64,000 nt of DNA from Mesorhizobium sp. (GCA_004020365.1 SAQR01000028.1:1-64000); one strand, 5' to 3'. Positions 36,972 to 46,550 are shown, counted from the first letter of the stretch. Numbers and translations are program-made. Notes: generated from the letters alone by a model not told the origin.

Positions 36972-37901
36972 CTAATTCGGCGAGCCTAGCGCCTTGTCCA
37001 TCGCTTCCCTGACCTCGGCGGGCCACGTGTTCACAGCCGGCCACGCATCCGGCTCGGTCTTGTCGCCGCGGCGGGCGAAATAGAGCTTGTGGTTGGCCGA
37101 ATCGATCGCCATGAAGCCGTCGTCGCCGCCGCAATCATGGGGGATGCAGCCGCTGGCGTAGAAGACGCCCGAGGCGGTCTTCTCGGTGCCGCCGCCGACC
37201 AGCAGGCTGGTCGCAATGCCGGGCATCTCCTTGCCGAGCAGCGTCACGGCTTGCCTGTAGACGGCCTCGTTATGGAAGGCATCGACGATGCTGTCGTATT
37301 GCGTCGGGTCGACATCTTTCCAGCCGGTACCCGGCTCCGGCATGTAGGTGAGATTGCCCGAGGTCGACAACCCGCCGGTCGGCGACCATTGCAGCGCCGG
37401 CTTCGATTCGCCCGGCAAGAGATGAGGCACGAAATAGATGGCGCTGTCGGATAGCGCGGCCGGCGGTGCACCGCATTCATCCTGCTCGACCGTGGTGCTC
37501 TGGATGGTGCCGCCTTCCGGCTTCCACACGATCACCTTGGCCGGACCGCATTGATTGCCACCGTCGCCGACATCGACCAGCGCCACCGTGACGCCGCCGA
37601 CCTCGACAATTTTGTCGAAGAAGACATCGTAATTGCGCGCCAGCTGTTTGCCGTCATAGGCCAGCACCTTCTCGCCATAGTCTTCCTGCTGGGTGATGGT
37701 CAGCTGCCCATTCTCGAACGGGACCGGCGCCTGGCTGTCATCCTCGGCCAGGGCCGCGTTGCTCGACGCGCCCAGGTCGGCGGCCCCGCCGGACGCATCG
37801 TCAGCCGGCACGAGCACCATATCGGTCTGTGCCTGCGCGCCAGCCACCGGCATCAGAATCCACGCCAGCGCGCAGGCGCCGGCAAGCAGCGAACGTGTCA
37901 T
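36972..37901 (-). CDS. Secreted protein of unknown function
   Basis: 309 residues with a signal peptide (1-24, cleavage at AQA-QT). A low-complexity acidic/Ala segment (about 30-60) leads to a globular domain with beta-rich pattern and five or six cysteines. These include GNQCGPAKVIVW and CIPHDCGGDDGFMAID; the latter resembles a C-x4-C-GGDD motif. The DUF name is not known to me. The start is ATG at 37901. It is on the same strand as leuD, 60 nt after it, and could be read from the leuD transcript. Confidence 0.7.
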   Translation of the reverse strand: MTRSLLAGACALAWILMPVAGAQAQTDMVLVPADDASGGAADLGASSNAALAEDDSQAPVPFENGQLTITQQEDYGEKVLAYDGKQLARNYDVFFDKIVEVGGVTVALVDVGDGGNQCGPAKVIVWKPEGGTIQSTTVEQDECGAPPAALSDSAIYFVPHLLPGESKPALQWSPTGGLSTSGNLTYMPEPGTGWKDVDPTQYDSIVDAFHNEAVYRQAVTLLGKEMPGIATSLLVGGGTEKTASGVFYASGCIPHDCGGDDGFMAIDSANHKLYFARRGDKTEPDAWPAVNTWPAEVREAMDKALGSPN

Positions 37902-37961
37902 GCCTGCCCCTCCATTCAGCCGCCACGAACCCGGCCTGTCGCGGCCGGGTCATCGCACCGC

Positions 37962-38567
37962 TCAGGCCCAGGGCCGCAGCTCGGCGTTCTTCTTCTCGAA
38001 CGAGGCGATGGCGTCGGCCTTCTCCATGGTCAGGCCGATATCGTCGAGGCCGTTCAAGAGGCAGTGGCGCTTGAAGTCGTCGAGGTCGAACTTGACCACG
38101 CCGCCGTCCGGCCCGCGGATTTCCTTGGCTTCGAGGTCGATCGACAGCGTTGCGTTGGAGCCGCGCGAGGCGTCGTCCATCAGCTTGTCCAGATCCTCCG
38201 GGCTGACGGTGATCGGCAGGATGCCGTTCTTGAAACAGTTGTTGTAGAAAATGTCGGCGAACGAGGTCGAGATGACACAACGGATGCCGAAATCGAGCAG
38301 CGCCCACGGCGCGTGCTCCCGGCTCGATCCGCAGCCGAAATTGTCGCCGGCGACCAGAATCTGCGCCTTGCGATAGGCCGGCTTGTTGAGCACGAAGTCG
38401 GGGTTTTCCGAGCCGTCGTCCTTGTAACGCATTTCGGCAAACAGGCCGCTGCCGAGCCCGGTGCGCTTGATCGTCTTGAGGTAATCCTTGGGAATGATCA
38501 TGTCGGTGTCGACATTGACGATCGGCATCGGCGCGGCAACGCCGGTGAGCTTGGTGAATTTTTCCAT
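37962..38567 (-). CDS. leuD: 3-Isopropylmalate dehydratase small subunit
   Basis: 201 residues, the swivel-domain subunit that pairs with LeuC to isomerise 2- to 3-isopropylmalate in leucine synthesis. Motifs: [16 protein letters not shown] (about 18-33), the substrate-contact loop [20 protein letters not shown] (about 73-92), and [16 protein letters not shown]. The start is ATG at 38567. leuC, the obligate partner, is outside the window. Confidence 0.96.
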   Translation of the reverse strand: MEKFTKLTGVAAPMPIVNVDTDMIIPKDYLKTIKRTGLGSGLFAEMRYKDDGSENPDFVLNKPAYRKAQILVAGDNFGCGSSREHAPWALLDFGIRCVISTSFADIFYNNCFKNGILPITVSPEDLDKLMDDASRGSNATLSIDLEAKEIRGPDGGVVKFDLDDFKRHCLLNGLDDIGLTMEKADAIASFEKKNAELRPWA

Positions 38568-38720
38568 AGGTCTTGCCCGTCTTCTTTTCGCTGCGGGGAT
38601 GTGTTGGCGCCCGGTTTACACAAAGCTGCAGGCAAATAAAAGGCGGCTGTTTTTGGCCGGCTTTGGTTCTGGAGCACGGACCCCTTCAAAGTTGCCGCCC
38701 TATGGTGCACCTTGGCCGGC

Positions 38721-39146
38721 ATGACAACACGTCCCAAAGTCCTCTACGCCAGCGAACCGGCGCTCGACGCAGCCGAGTTCCGTCGCGTGCTGGTGGAATC
38801 CGGCCTCGGCGTCACCCGGCCTGTCGATGACGACCTCCGCCTGAAGGCGATGCTTGCCAATGCCGATCTGGTGTTGACGGCGCGCCTCGATGCGGCTGAC
38901 AAGCCGCTGATTGGCCTTGCCCGCGGCATCACCGATTTCTCATGGGTCTGCTATATCTCCGAGCTCGCCGTTTGCAAATCGGCGCAAGGGCTCGGCATCG
39001 GCAAGGGCCTGCTCGACGAAGCGCGGCGGCAGCTCGGACCATCCGTCGCCATCTCACTGATTTCCGTGCCCGACGCCGTCGGCTTCTACGAACGGATCGG
39101 CATGACGCGGATGGCCGACGCGTTCTGGTTCGGCCGCGAGCGCTGA
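38721..39146 (+). CDS. GNAT family N-acetyltransferase
   Basis: 141 residues with one GNAT domain: ITDFSWVCYISELAVCKSAQ, then the acetyl-CoA loop GLGIGKGLLDEARRQLG (about 92-108) and PDAVGFYERIGM. Substrate unknown. The ATG at 38721 is used; a TTG three codons upstream is possible. It is divergent from leuD with about 150 nt between, and converges on the FAD oxidase gene. Confidence 0.85.
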   Translation: MTTRPKVLYASEPALDAAEFRRVLVESGLGVTRPVDDDLRLKAMLANADLVLTARLDAADKPLIGLARGITDFSWVCYISELAVCKSAQGLGIGKGLLDEARRQLGPSVAISLISVPDAVGFYERIGMTRMADAFWFGRER

Positions 39147-39178
39147 CGGCTAGCCTGTCGCGATCCTTCGCGCCAGCG

Positions 39179-40345
39179 TTAAATCACATTCAATTCCCTG
39201 AAAGCCCGCCCCTCAGCGACGCGGCTGTACCCAAACGCCGAGCAGTCCACCGTGCGAAAACCGCCATGCACGATCAGCTCGGCCAGCGCCTTGCCGACCG
39301 CCGGCGCCTGTTGCAGGCCGTGGCCGGAAAAACCGTTGGCGAAGAGAAAATTTTCCACCTGCGGATGCGGGCCGATCACCGCGTTCTGGTCGAGCGTGTT
39401 GTAATCGTAATGGCCGGCCCAGGCGCGCGTCGGCTTGATCGCCTCGAAGGCCGGGATGCGGGTCGCCAGCACCGGCCAGATCACCTCTTCGAACAACGGC
39501 CAGTCGGGCTCGAAATCGCTCGCGTCGGCGGGGCCGTCGCCCTCTTCCGGTTCGGCCCCGCCGGTGATGTAGACCGAGCCTTCCGGCCTGACATAGATGC
39601 CTGAGGGATCGACAAGCAGCGGCATGTCGGCATATTTCTCGCGCGCCTCGAAGATGAAGACATTGCGCTTGCGCGGTTCCACCGGCAGCAGCAGTCCGGC
39701 CATTGCCGAAACCTTGCCGGCATTCGGCCCGGCGGCGTTGACGACGATGCCGGCCTCGAGCCTTTCGCCATTGTCGAGGCTGACACCGGTGACACGGTCG
39801 CCCTGCCGTTCGATGCCGGTCACATCGGCGGTGATGAAATCGATGTTTTTGTCGCGCAGCGCCTTGCGGAACAGCATCAGCATGGCATGCGCGTCGAACC
39901 AGCCCTCGCCCGTGCGGCCATAGGCGCCGGCGGTGATGCCCTCGGCCGACAGCCACGGAAACCGGCGGACGAGCGCCTCCGCATCTTCGAGCACGATGTC
40001 GGCGCCCTCGGCCAACTGCGTCTGGTGATTGGCCTTGAGGATCGGCAGCCCGTTCTCGCCAGCAAGGATGAGATAGCCGCCTTCGCGAAAGCCGATATCG
40101 GCATCCGGCCCGAACTCTTCCGTCAGCCGCCGGAACAGTTTCAGTGTGAACTGCGACAGCCGAATGTTTTCCGGAATCGAAAACTGCTGGCGGATCGAAG
40201 CGCAGGACAGCGTCGTCGCCGCATGGGCGAATTGCGGGTCGCGCTCGACCAGCGCGATCGAGCCCGAAAACCCTTCCTCGCGCAGATAATAGGCGATCGA
40301 GGAGCCGACGATGGCTCCGCCGATGATGACGACGTCGTGGCGCAC
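39179..40345 (-). CDS. FAD-dependent oxidoreductase, DAO/sarcosine oxidase beta type
   Basis: 388 residues. The FAD loop VVIIGGAIVGSSIAYYL (about 5-21) is at the N-terminus. The DAO fold continues with CASIRQQFSIPENIRLSQF and a C-terminal GHYDYNTLDQNAVIGPHPQ and NGFSGHGLQQAPAVGKALAEL. It oxidises a secondary or D-amino acid, identity unknown. The start is GTG at 40345 (RHDVVIIGG), with GGAGAAG 7 nt before it. A family C palindrome lies just upstream. Confidence 0.88.
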   Translation of the reverse strand: MRHDVVIIGGAIVGSSIAYYLREEGFSGSIALVERDPQFAHAATTLSCASIRQQFSIPENIRLSQFTLKLFRRLTEEFGPDADIGFREGGYLILAGENGLPILKANHQTQLAEGADIVLEDAEALVRRFPWLSAEGITAGAYGRTGEGWFDAHAMLMLFRKALRDKNIDFITADVTGIERQGDRVTGVSLDNGERLEAGIVVNAAGPNAGKVSAMAGLLLPVEPRKRNVFIFEAREKYADMPLLVDPSGIYVRPEGSVYITGGAEPEEGDGPADASDFEPDWPLFEEVIWPVLATRIPAFEAIKPTRAWAGHYDYNTLDQNAVIGPHPQVENFLFANGFSGHGLQQAPAVGKALAELIVHGGFRTVDCSAFGYSRVAEGRAFRELNVI

Positions 40346-40364
40346 TTTCGCTTCTCCAGTTCTA

Positions 40365-40400
40365 AAGCATGATCCCGAAAGCCGGTTTTTGGATCAGGCT
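40365..40400. repeat. dispersed palindrome (family C), half copy
   Basis: AAAGCATGATCCCGAAAGCC matches the left half of the complete copy at 17221; the right half is degenerate (GGTTTTTGGATCAGGCTCC). It lies between the FAD oxidase start and the histidine kinase stop. Confidence 0.7.
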
Positions 40401-40405
40401 CCAAT

Positions 40406-41965
40406 TCATACAGCCGGCAGGATGATCTCGAAGCGCGCGCCGCGCTCGGAGTCAACCAGGCGGATCGTGCCATCATGCGCTTTCAGGAGGGCCAGAACGA
40501 TGCCGAGGCCCATGCCGGTGCCGCCGCAATCGCGGCGCGTGGTGAAGAATGGCTCAAAGATGCGCGCCCGGTTGCTGGGCGAGATGCCGGCGCCGTCATC
40601 GCTCACCTGGATCGTCGCCTTGCCACCTGCGCTCGCCGCCGTGATCGAAACCAGCGTCGCGCCATGCCGCGCCGAATTGTCGATGAGATTGGCCAGCACG
40701 ATGGCCGCGTTCTCGGCCGAGATGCGCATGCCGGTCTCGCCGCCCCCCTCAATACGAAGCGCCAGCCTGTCCTCGGTCGGCAACAGCGCCAGGGCCGCAC
40801 TGAGCGATGTGCTTTCGCCGCTGGGCGCAAGATTTTCGGCGCGCGCCAGGTCGAGCAGACGGCGCACCAGCAAATTGAGCCGTTCGGCGTCGGTTACGAT
40901 ATTGTCCGAAAACCGCCGCCGCTCGGCCTCGTCCATCGCGCTACCCGAATCGCGCAGCAGTTCGGCCGCACCCTGGATCGCCGTCAGCGGCGATTTGAGC
41001 TCGTGCGAGACATGGGTGGCGAAGGTCTGGATGCTGTCGGAGCGCGCATGCAGCTTTTCGGCCATGTCGAGGAAGGCGTCGGACAGTGCTGCCATCTCGC
41101 GCGTGCCATGATGGTCGAGCGGCCTGATCGCTGCGCGATCGCCGGCGGCGATGCGTTTCGTGCGCTCCATCAGCGCGTAGATCGGCCGGCTGACGGTGCG
41201 CAGGAAGATCAGGCCGATGAGCATCGTGCCGCCGAGGATGGCGATCGCCGCCAGCACCACCTTGCCGCGCTCGCCATAAAGATGCTTGACGATGTTGTTC
41301 GGCGTTCGCGACAGATAGACCACGCCGGCGACCTTGCCGTCGACGGCGACCGGCATGGCGACGAAGACGCGGACTCGCGTGCCGCGGCTGACCGAATAGA
41401 GCGATGGTGGCGGCTCGTCGGAGATCCTCTGCCGGAGCACGCTGGCATAGCGGCCGGCAAGTGCTGCGCGAACCTCTGCAACAGCGCCGAGCGAGAGGCC
41501 GACCTCCTCACGCCCGGCGATGACGACGCCTTTTGCGTCGAGCAGCCGGAAGCCGGCAAGCGTGGTTTTCTGCGTCTCGGCAAGAATGCCCGCCAGCCGC
41601 GCGCCGATCGCCGCGAAGGCGGGATCGACGGTGGCGGCCGTCGCCGCAGGCCGGGTCGCCAGAACCCTGTCGGAGGCGAGATCGAGGCTTGGCTCGATCG
41701 GCCGGTAGGGAGAGTCCGGATTGTCGCTGTCGGCAGGCACGGCCGCGCCGAGCTTTTCCGCCGGGATGCCGGCGTCGCGGACCTCTTGCGCAAGGATGGC
41801 GGCAAGGGCGGCACCTTGCGCGATCAGCTCGGCCTCGGTCTGGCGGATCAGCTGATTCTCGTAGAGCCTGAAGAAGAACAGGCCGACCAGCGGCAGCGCC
41901 ATCACCATGATCAGGATGGCGACTACGATGGTGGCGAGGCGCGGCCGCCATTTATGCGCGGTCAC
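40406..41965 (-). CDS. Two-component sensor histidine kinase
   Basis: 519 residues. A transmembrane helix near 10-33, a periplasmic sensor of about 200 residues, a second helix (about 235-257), HAMP (about 258-312), then HisKA with the phospho-acceptor His321 (HVSHELKSPLTAIQ). The ATPase carries NLIDNSARHG, DDGAGI and GTGMGLGI. The layout is CreC-like. The start used is GTG at 41965, overlapping the regulator stop as GTGA; a GTG three codons upstream is equally open. It is the last gene of a three-gene operon. Confidence 0.9.
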   Translation of the reverse strand: MTAHKWRPRLATIVVAILIMVMALPLVGLFFFRLYENQLIRQTEAELIAQGAALAAILAQEVRDAGIPAEKLGAAVPADSDNPDSPYRPIEPSLDLASDRVLATRPAATAATVDPAFAAIGARLAGILAETQKTTLAGFRLLDAKGVVIAGREEVGLSLGAVAEVRAALAGRYASVLRQRISDEPPPSLYSVSRGTRVRVFVAMPVAVDGKVAGVVYLSRTPNNIVKHLYGERGKVVLAAIAILGGTMLIGLIFLRTVSRPIYALMERTKRIAAGDRAAIRPLDHHGTREMAALSDAFLDMAEKLHARSDSIQTFATHVSHELKSPLTAIQGAAELLRDSGSAMDEAERRRFSDNIVTDAERLNLLVRRLLDLARAENLAPSGESTSLSAALALLPTEDRLALRIEGGGETGMRISAENAAIVLANLIDNSARHGATLVSITAASAGGKATIQVSDDGAGISPSNRARIFEPFFTTRRDCGGTGMGLGIVLALLKAHDGTIRLVDSERGARFEIILPAV

Positions 41966-42657
41966 GCGCCGCACCGGCCGAGCCGGAAGCCGACACCATG
42001 CACGGTTTCGATCACATCCGTGCAGCCGACCGCCGCCAGCTTGGCGCGGATGTTGCGGATATGGCTGTCGACGGTGCGGTCGGCGACATGGATGTTGCCG
42101 GCATAGGCATTGGCCATCACCATGTCGCGCCCAAGCACATGCGCCGGGCGCGCCAGAAACCCCTTCAGGATGGCAAATTCGATCGAGGTCAGCAGCAGCG
42201 GCCTGCCGTCGAAGCTGGCGGCGTGGCTGGCCGGCAGCAAAGCCAGACGGCCGTGCAAAAATTGCCTGTCGTCGGCCGGTTCGGCCTTTGTCGGGCGAGC
42301 GCGCCGCAGGATGACGTTGACGCGTGCGACCAGTTCACGCGGGCTGAACGGCTTGGTGACATAGTCGTCGCCACCCATTTCGAGCCCAAGGATGCGGTCG
42401 ATTTCATCATCACGCGCCGACAGGAACAGCACCGGCACATCGCATGTGTGCCTGAGCCGCCGGCAGACCTCCAGCCCGTCCATCTCCGGCATGCCGATGT
42501 CGAGCACGACAAGGTCGGGCGCGCGGCGCTCGATCGCCTGCAATGCGGCGGCGCCGTCGGCTACCGCATCCGTTTTCATGCCGGCCTTTTCGAGCGCGAA
42601 GCAGATGATCTCGCGGATGTGCGGATCATCGTCGGCGATCAGGATGTGATGCGGCAT
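41962..42657 (-). CDS. OmpR-family response regulator
   Basis: 231 residues. Receiver domain with Asp9-Asp10-Asp11, phospho-acceptor Asp53 (VVLDIGMPEMDG) and the KPFSPREL lysine. The C-terminal winged helix has LTSIEFAILKGFLARPAHVL and RTVDSHIRNIRAKL. It partners the kinase encoded immediately downstream. The start is ATG at 42657, 3 nt after the stop of the DUF4173 gene. The target genes are not visible. Confidence 0.92.
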   Translation of the reverse strand: MPHHILIADDDPHIREIICFALEKAGMKTDAVADGAAALQAIERRAPDLVVLDIGMPEMDGLEVCRRLRHTCDVPVLFLSARDDEIDRILGLEMGGDDYVTKPFSPRELVARVNVILRRARPTKAEPADDRQFLHGRLALLPASHAASFDGRPLLLTSIEFAILKGFLARPAHVLGRDMVMANAYAGNIHVADRTVDSHIRNIRAKLAAVGCTDVIETVHGVGFRLGRCGA

Positions 42658-42660
42658 CGA

Positions 42661-44214
42661 TCAGCGGCCCGGCACGAAGGGTTCGGAGCCCTGAGGAACC
42701 ACGAACGGGATAGACGTGTCGAGAGTGCGAAGCAGCCGCCAGTCGCGAAAGCTCCAGGCGCGCCAGTTTTCCTGGGCCGCGCGGTAGCGGGCCTCGTCCT
42801 GTCCCAGCAAGCGGACGAGTTCGCGATAGGGGAAAACACTGGCCGCATTGGTCCTGGCCTGCTGCTCGAGGAAGCGATCGAGCGCCGGTCGGGCGCTGGG
42901 ACCGAGCGAACGCAGGTACCAGAAATCGAGCTCGCTGCCGTGGCCGGTCATTTCGAATGAGTGCTCGACATTGTAGTTGGCGATCAGGGCGGCAAAGTTG
43001 ATGAACGAGCAGGCATAAAGCGTCGCCGATAGCGTCAGAAGATTGGCGGAAAGCAGCCATTCATTGGATTTTCCGAGCGCGATGCGGGCGATGATCAGGG
43101 CGAGGCCCGCCGCCACCAGCCCCATCCAGACGAAGGCGGCGACGCGCCAGTAGGTCAGCGCATAGATGCCGACATAGAGTTCAAGCCGCAGGATCGACGA
43201 GATGACCAGCACGATGTTCTGCGCCACCCAGACATAGACCAGCCGGCGGATGAACGGATCGCTGGAAGTGGCACTTCCCGGCCTGAGCGCCGCCAGCACG
43301 AAACCGGCGGCGAGCAGCGCCGTGACGATCAGCGGATAGGCGCCGCGATGCGCATAGGCGGCGTAGGTCAGCCCGTCTGGCAGGGCGATGCCGCCCCACA
43401 GATAGGTGGCGTCGAGCACGGTCTGCATCGCGAACAGGATGTTGAAGACCATCAGCGCGCGAAGAATGGCGGCCTTGCCGAAGATGTTCTCGATCGCCTT
43501 GGCGGGTTTTGTCGTCGTCGTCACCCCGCTGACAGGGACAGGTGACGCTCGACGCGCAATGCGGTGCAAAAAGCGCGGCAGGCGCGGGCGCAGAAAGGCC
43601 CAGACGCCGGCAAGCACGAGCAGCCAGAAGGCCAGCCGCGGCAATTGGATGAGGTCGAGCAGTGCGTGGAGATCGATCAGCGACAGCCAGTATTCGATAA
43701 CCGGATTGGCGGCGCCGAACAGCGCCAGAAACACTGCGCCCAGGGTCAGCGGCATGATCCAGACGGCGATCGCCGCAAAGCCGATGCGCCGCCGGCCAAG
43801 CCGCCGCGCCGCCTTGCGCCAGCGGAAGAAATCGTGGACGAACCGAAACGGCGCTGCGAGCAGGAACAGCGCGACCTGGCCGGCAATGCGGGCAAACCCG
43901 CGCCGCAGCCGCCCGACCAGCGAAAACGCAAAGACGGCCAGCGCCGCAAGCCCGATCGCGACAGACAGCGCACTGACATTTTCAACCAGCGGCAGCAGCC
44001 CGACAAGCAGGGCAACGGGTTTGAACCAGGCGCGGCCGGCGCTGAGCGCCGACGGCTGGATCGCCGCCGCTGCGGCGGCCAGCGTGATGCCGAACAGGAA
44101 AAGCGTGATGCCGACGGGTTGGCCGTAGAAGAAAAAATCGGCCAGCGCGGCAAGCAGGACGGCAACGCCGAAGCGCGCGCAAGTGCCCGGCGCGGCGGTA
44201 AGCAACGATGTCAT
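42661..44214 (-). CDS. DUF4173 polytopic membrane protein
   Basis: 517 residues with about twelve hydrophobic segments. The middle carries the DUF4173 pattern (LWGGIALPDGLTYAAYAHRG, then YPLIVTALLAAGFVLAALRP), and a soluble C-terminal part of about 100 residues follows (ELDFWYLRSLGPSARPALD). Function unknown. The ATG at 44214 has GGAGAAAG before it; the frame runs to 44322 but upstream codons are GC-run noise. It is the first gene of the operon with the two-component pair, so its product may be a sensor partner or a target. Confidence 0.82.
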   Translation of the reverse strand: MTSLLTAAPGTCARFGVAVLLAALADFFFYGQPVGITLFLFGITLAAAAAAIQPSALSAGRAWFKPVALLVGLLPLVENVSALSVAIGLAALAVFAFSLVGRLRRGFARIAGQVALFLLAAPFRFVHDFFRWRKAARRLGRRRIGFAAIAVWIMPLTLGAVFLALFGAANPVIEYWLSLIDLHALLDLIQLPRLAFWLLVLAGVWAFLRPRLPRFLHRIARRASPVPVSGVTTTTKPAKAIENIFGKAAILRALMVFNILFAMQTVLDATYLWGGIALPDGLTYAAYAHRGAYPLIVTALLAAGFVLAALRPGSATSSDPFIRRLVYVWVAQNIVLVISSILRLELYVGIYALTYWRVAAFVWMGLVAAGLALIIARIALGKSNEWLLSANLLTLSATLYACSFINFAALIANYNVEHSFEMTGHGSELDFWYLRSLGPSARPALDRFLEQQARTNAASVFPYRELVRLLGQDEARYRAAQENWRAWSFRDWRLLRTLDTSIPFVVPQGSEPFVPGR

Positions 44215-44639
44215 GATCGGGCTTTCTCCGCGGCTTTGATCCGGCCGGGGGGCGAAGATTTGCGGATGAAGGGGAAGAGAGCCGCCGAACGGTGCGTCCG
44301 CGGCGGATCGACGAGCCAGCAACCGTCATTGCGGAGGGGCAGGGGCCAACGGGACTTTTCGCGCTCTTGCATGCCGCCTGTATCGCCGGCCGAAATGCAG
44401 GCAGCGAGGCGGGTCCGAGGAGATTTTCCGCAATCCCGTGCAGTTTTCGTGCAGGGCGGCAGGGTAGAGGAGCGAGTGCTGCCCCTCAAACTCTCAAGAC
44501 CTGGGTTCCTCGCCCCACGAGAGTGGGGAGAGGAACCCAAGCTGGAATTGAGCCGTGATCCTTCACCTGAAGCGGCGATTGGCCCGGCGTAGGAGCCAGA
44601 CTGCTTGCTTCGATCGCCTCCAGGCGGCATAGATCAGGC
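44215..44639. other. divergent intergenic region with one strong hairpin
   Basis: No gene is seen. TGGGTTCCTCGCCCCAC (44502-44518 region) pairs with GTGGGGAGAGGAACCCA (44523-44539), a near-perfect stem, preceded by gctgcccctcaaa, which resembles a decayed end of the family A element. Confidence 0.5.
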
Positions 44640-45530
44640 ATGGCCGAAACCTACCGCCCGCGCCGCTCGGCGCTTTACGTCCCTGCCTCGAACGACAAGG
44701 CGCTGGCCAAGATCTCGTCGCTGGCCTGCGATGCCGTTATTATCGATCTCGAAGATGCCGTTGCCCCCTCCGACAAGGTTTTTGCGCGCGAAAAACTGGC
44801 TGATATTTTCGCTCACCGCCGAAACCTGCGCTGCGAAATGGTCGTGCGCATCAACCCGCTCTCCAGCGAATGGGGCGCCAAGGACTTGCTGGCTGCGGCA
44901 AGCTGCGAGCCCGACGCTATTCTGCTTCCCAAGGTCGACACGCCGCGCGACGTCCTGGAAGCCGGCGACGTCCTCGACGACAATTTTTCACCCGACGAGG
45001 TGAAACTATGGACGATGATCGAGACGCCCAAGGCGCTGCTCAACATCGGTCCGATTGCCGAGCTTGGCCGCGATCCGGCCTCGCGGCTGGTCTGTTTCGT
45101 TGCCGGAACGAACGACCTGGTCAAGGATACCGGCATTCTCGCCACGCCCGACCGGCGCTATCTCACACCCTGGCTGATGCAGATGGTGCTCGCCGCGCGC
45201 GCCGGCGGCCTCGACCTGCTTGACGGTGTCTTCAACGATTTTCGCGATCTGGACGCTTTTACGCGCGAATGCGCGGAAGCAGCCGCCATGGGGTTCGACG
45301 GCAAGTCGCTGATCCACCCGGCCCAGATCGATGCCGCAAACCGCGCCTTTGCGCCATCTGCCGAAGCCGTGGCCGAGGCGCGTGCGGTCAAGGATGCCTT
45401 CGCGCTTGCCGAAAATGCCGGCAGGCAAGTCATTGCGCTGAATGGAAAGATGCTCGAACGGCTACATCTGGCGCAGGCCGAGAAACTGCTGGCCAAGGCG
45501 GCCATGATTGGCAACTCACCACAGGAATAG
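44640..45530 (+). CDS. HpcH/HpaI aldolase-family CoA ester lyase (CitE-like)
   Basis: 296 residues. RRSALYVPASNDKALAKI (about 8-25), the acidic metal site IIDLEDAVAP, the catalytic Arg in MVVRINPLSSEWG, IETPKALLNI with the metal-binding Glu, and GFDGKSLIHPAQI. Such proteins cleave or hydrolyse malyl-CoA, citramalyl-CoA or related thioesters without the CitDF partners. The exact CoA ester is undetermined. The start is ATG at 44640. The next gene follows after 4 nt, so they form one transcript. Confidence 0.85.
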   Translation: MAETYRPRRSALYVPASNDKALAKISSLACDAVIIDLEDAVAPSDKVFAREKLADIFAHRRNLRCEMVVRINPLSSEWGAKDLLAAASCEPDAILLPKVDTPRDVLEAGDVLDDNFSPDEVKLWTMIETPKALLNIGPIAELGRDPASRLVCFVAGTNDLVKDTGILATPDRRYLTPWLMQMVLAARAGGLDLLDGVFNDFRDLDAFTRECAEAAAMGFDGKSLIHPAQIDAANRAFAPSAEAVAEARAVKDAFALAENAGRQVIALNGKMLERLHLAQAEKLLAKAAMIGNSPQE

Positions 45531-45534
45531 AAGA

Positions 45535-45741
45535 ATGAAACTCTACCGCTTTCTGTCCGGCCCGGACGATTCCAGCTTCTGCCACAAGGTGACGGCGGCG
45601 CTGAACAAGGGCTGGCACCTGTTCGGCTCGCCGACCTATTCCTACGACAAGCAGACCAAGACCATGCGCTGCGGCCAGGCCGTGGTGAAGGATGTCGAGG
45701 GCCAGGAATACGGCCCTGGCACCAAGCTCAGCGACTGGTAG
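45535..45741 (+). CDS. DUF1737 domain-containing small protein
   Basis: 68 residues, a complete DUF1737 domain (YRFLSGPDDSSFCHKVTAAL, then GWHLFGSPTYSYD). This family is also found fused to other proteins and has no known function. The ATG is 5 nt after the lyase stop; the ribosome-binding site GGAATAGAAG spans that stop. The tight linkage to the CitE-like lyase is conserved in rhizobia as far as I recall. Confidence 0.85.
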   Translation: MKLYRFLSGPDDSSFCHKVTAALNKGWHLFGSPTYSYDKQTKTMRCGQAVVKDVEGQEYGPGTKLSDW

Positions 45742-45785
45742 ACCAGCCGTACTGCGCAAATCCCTTTTGAAACGCTGGCGGGACA

Positions 45786-45943
45786 GCGCCCCCCTCTGGC
45801 CTGCCGGCCATCTCCCCCACACGGGGGAGATCGCAGCTTCGCTGACGGCGCCCTCTTCCGAACGTCGGAGATTGGCGAAAGCCGGGATGACGGCCGATCT
45901 CCCCCCCTTGTGGGGGAGATGTCCGGCAGGACAGAGGGGGCGC
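45786..45943. repeat. dispersed palindromic element (family B), complete copy
   Basis: Left end CGCCCCCCTCTGGCCTGCCGG, hairpins ATCTCCCCCACACGGGGGAGAT and ATCTCCCCCCCTTGTGGGGGAGAT, right end GTCCGGCAGGACAGAGGGGG. The right half repeats at 1-50. Confidence 0.85.
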
Positions 45944-45993
45944 GAAGGAATGAGACGCTGCTTCTTGACCTGCGTGCAGGTCTCAGGCAGCCC

Positions 45994-46416
45994 TCATTCT
46001 GCCGCCTCTTCGATCCGCTCCATATCGTCGTCCGACAGGCCGAAATGGTGGCCGATCTCGTGGATCAGCACGTGGGTAACGATGTCGCCCAGCGTCTCCT
46101 CGTTCTCGGCCCAGTAGTCGAGGATGGCGCGGCGGTAGAGCGTGACGCGGTTCGGCCCCTCGCCGGTCTGCGGATTCCAGCGCTCGGCGATGCCGCGCCC
46201 CTCGAATAGGCCGAGCAGGTCGAAAGGCGTTTCCAGCGACAAATCGTCCATGATCTCGTCGGTCGGGAATTCGGCGATCTGGATGACGATCTCGCCGGTC
46301 AGCTTGCGAAACTCCTCCGGCAGATGGGCGTAAGCCTCCAGCGCCAGGAACTCCATTTCCTCCATCGACGGCGAAAGCTGGTCGTGCCAGGTGCGGGTCT
46401 TGTAGATGCGGGCCAT
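45994..46416 (-). CDS. Zincin-like metallopeptidase family protein
   Basis: 140 residues. The metal site His119-Glu120-x2-His123 lies in LIHEIGHHFGLSDDDM, with the downstream Asp cluster of the minimal zincin family (PF06262 type). A substrate is not known; such proteins are small cytosolic predicted peptidases. The ATG at 46416, with AGAAGGA ahead, is preferred over an upstream start at 46440. Confidence 0.85.
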   Translation of the reverse strand: MARIYKTRTWHDQLSPSMEEMEFLALEAYAHLPEEFRKLTGEIVIQIAEFPTDEIMDDLSLETPFDLLGLFEGRGIAERWNPQTGEGPNRVTLYRRAILDYWAENEETLGDIVTHVLIHEIGHHFGLSDDDMERIEEAAE

Positions 46417-46550
46417 GCATTGTCCTTCTGATCCCGGCATATAGGCTTTCGCGCCGGACTCGGCAATTGGCCGGGTTGCCGTCCAGGTGCGGCAGGAATA
46501 AATTCCCCATGACTCCGCTTGACTCTTCGGCCGCCCTCTGGAATCTATTA

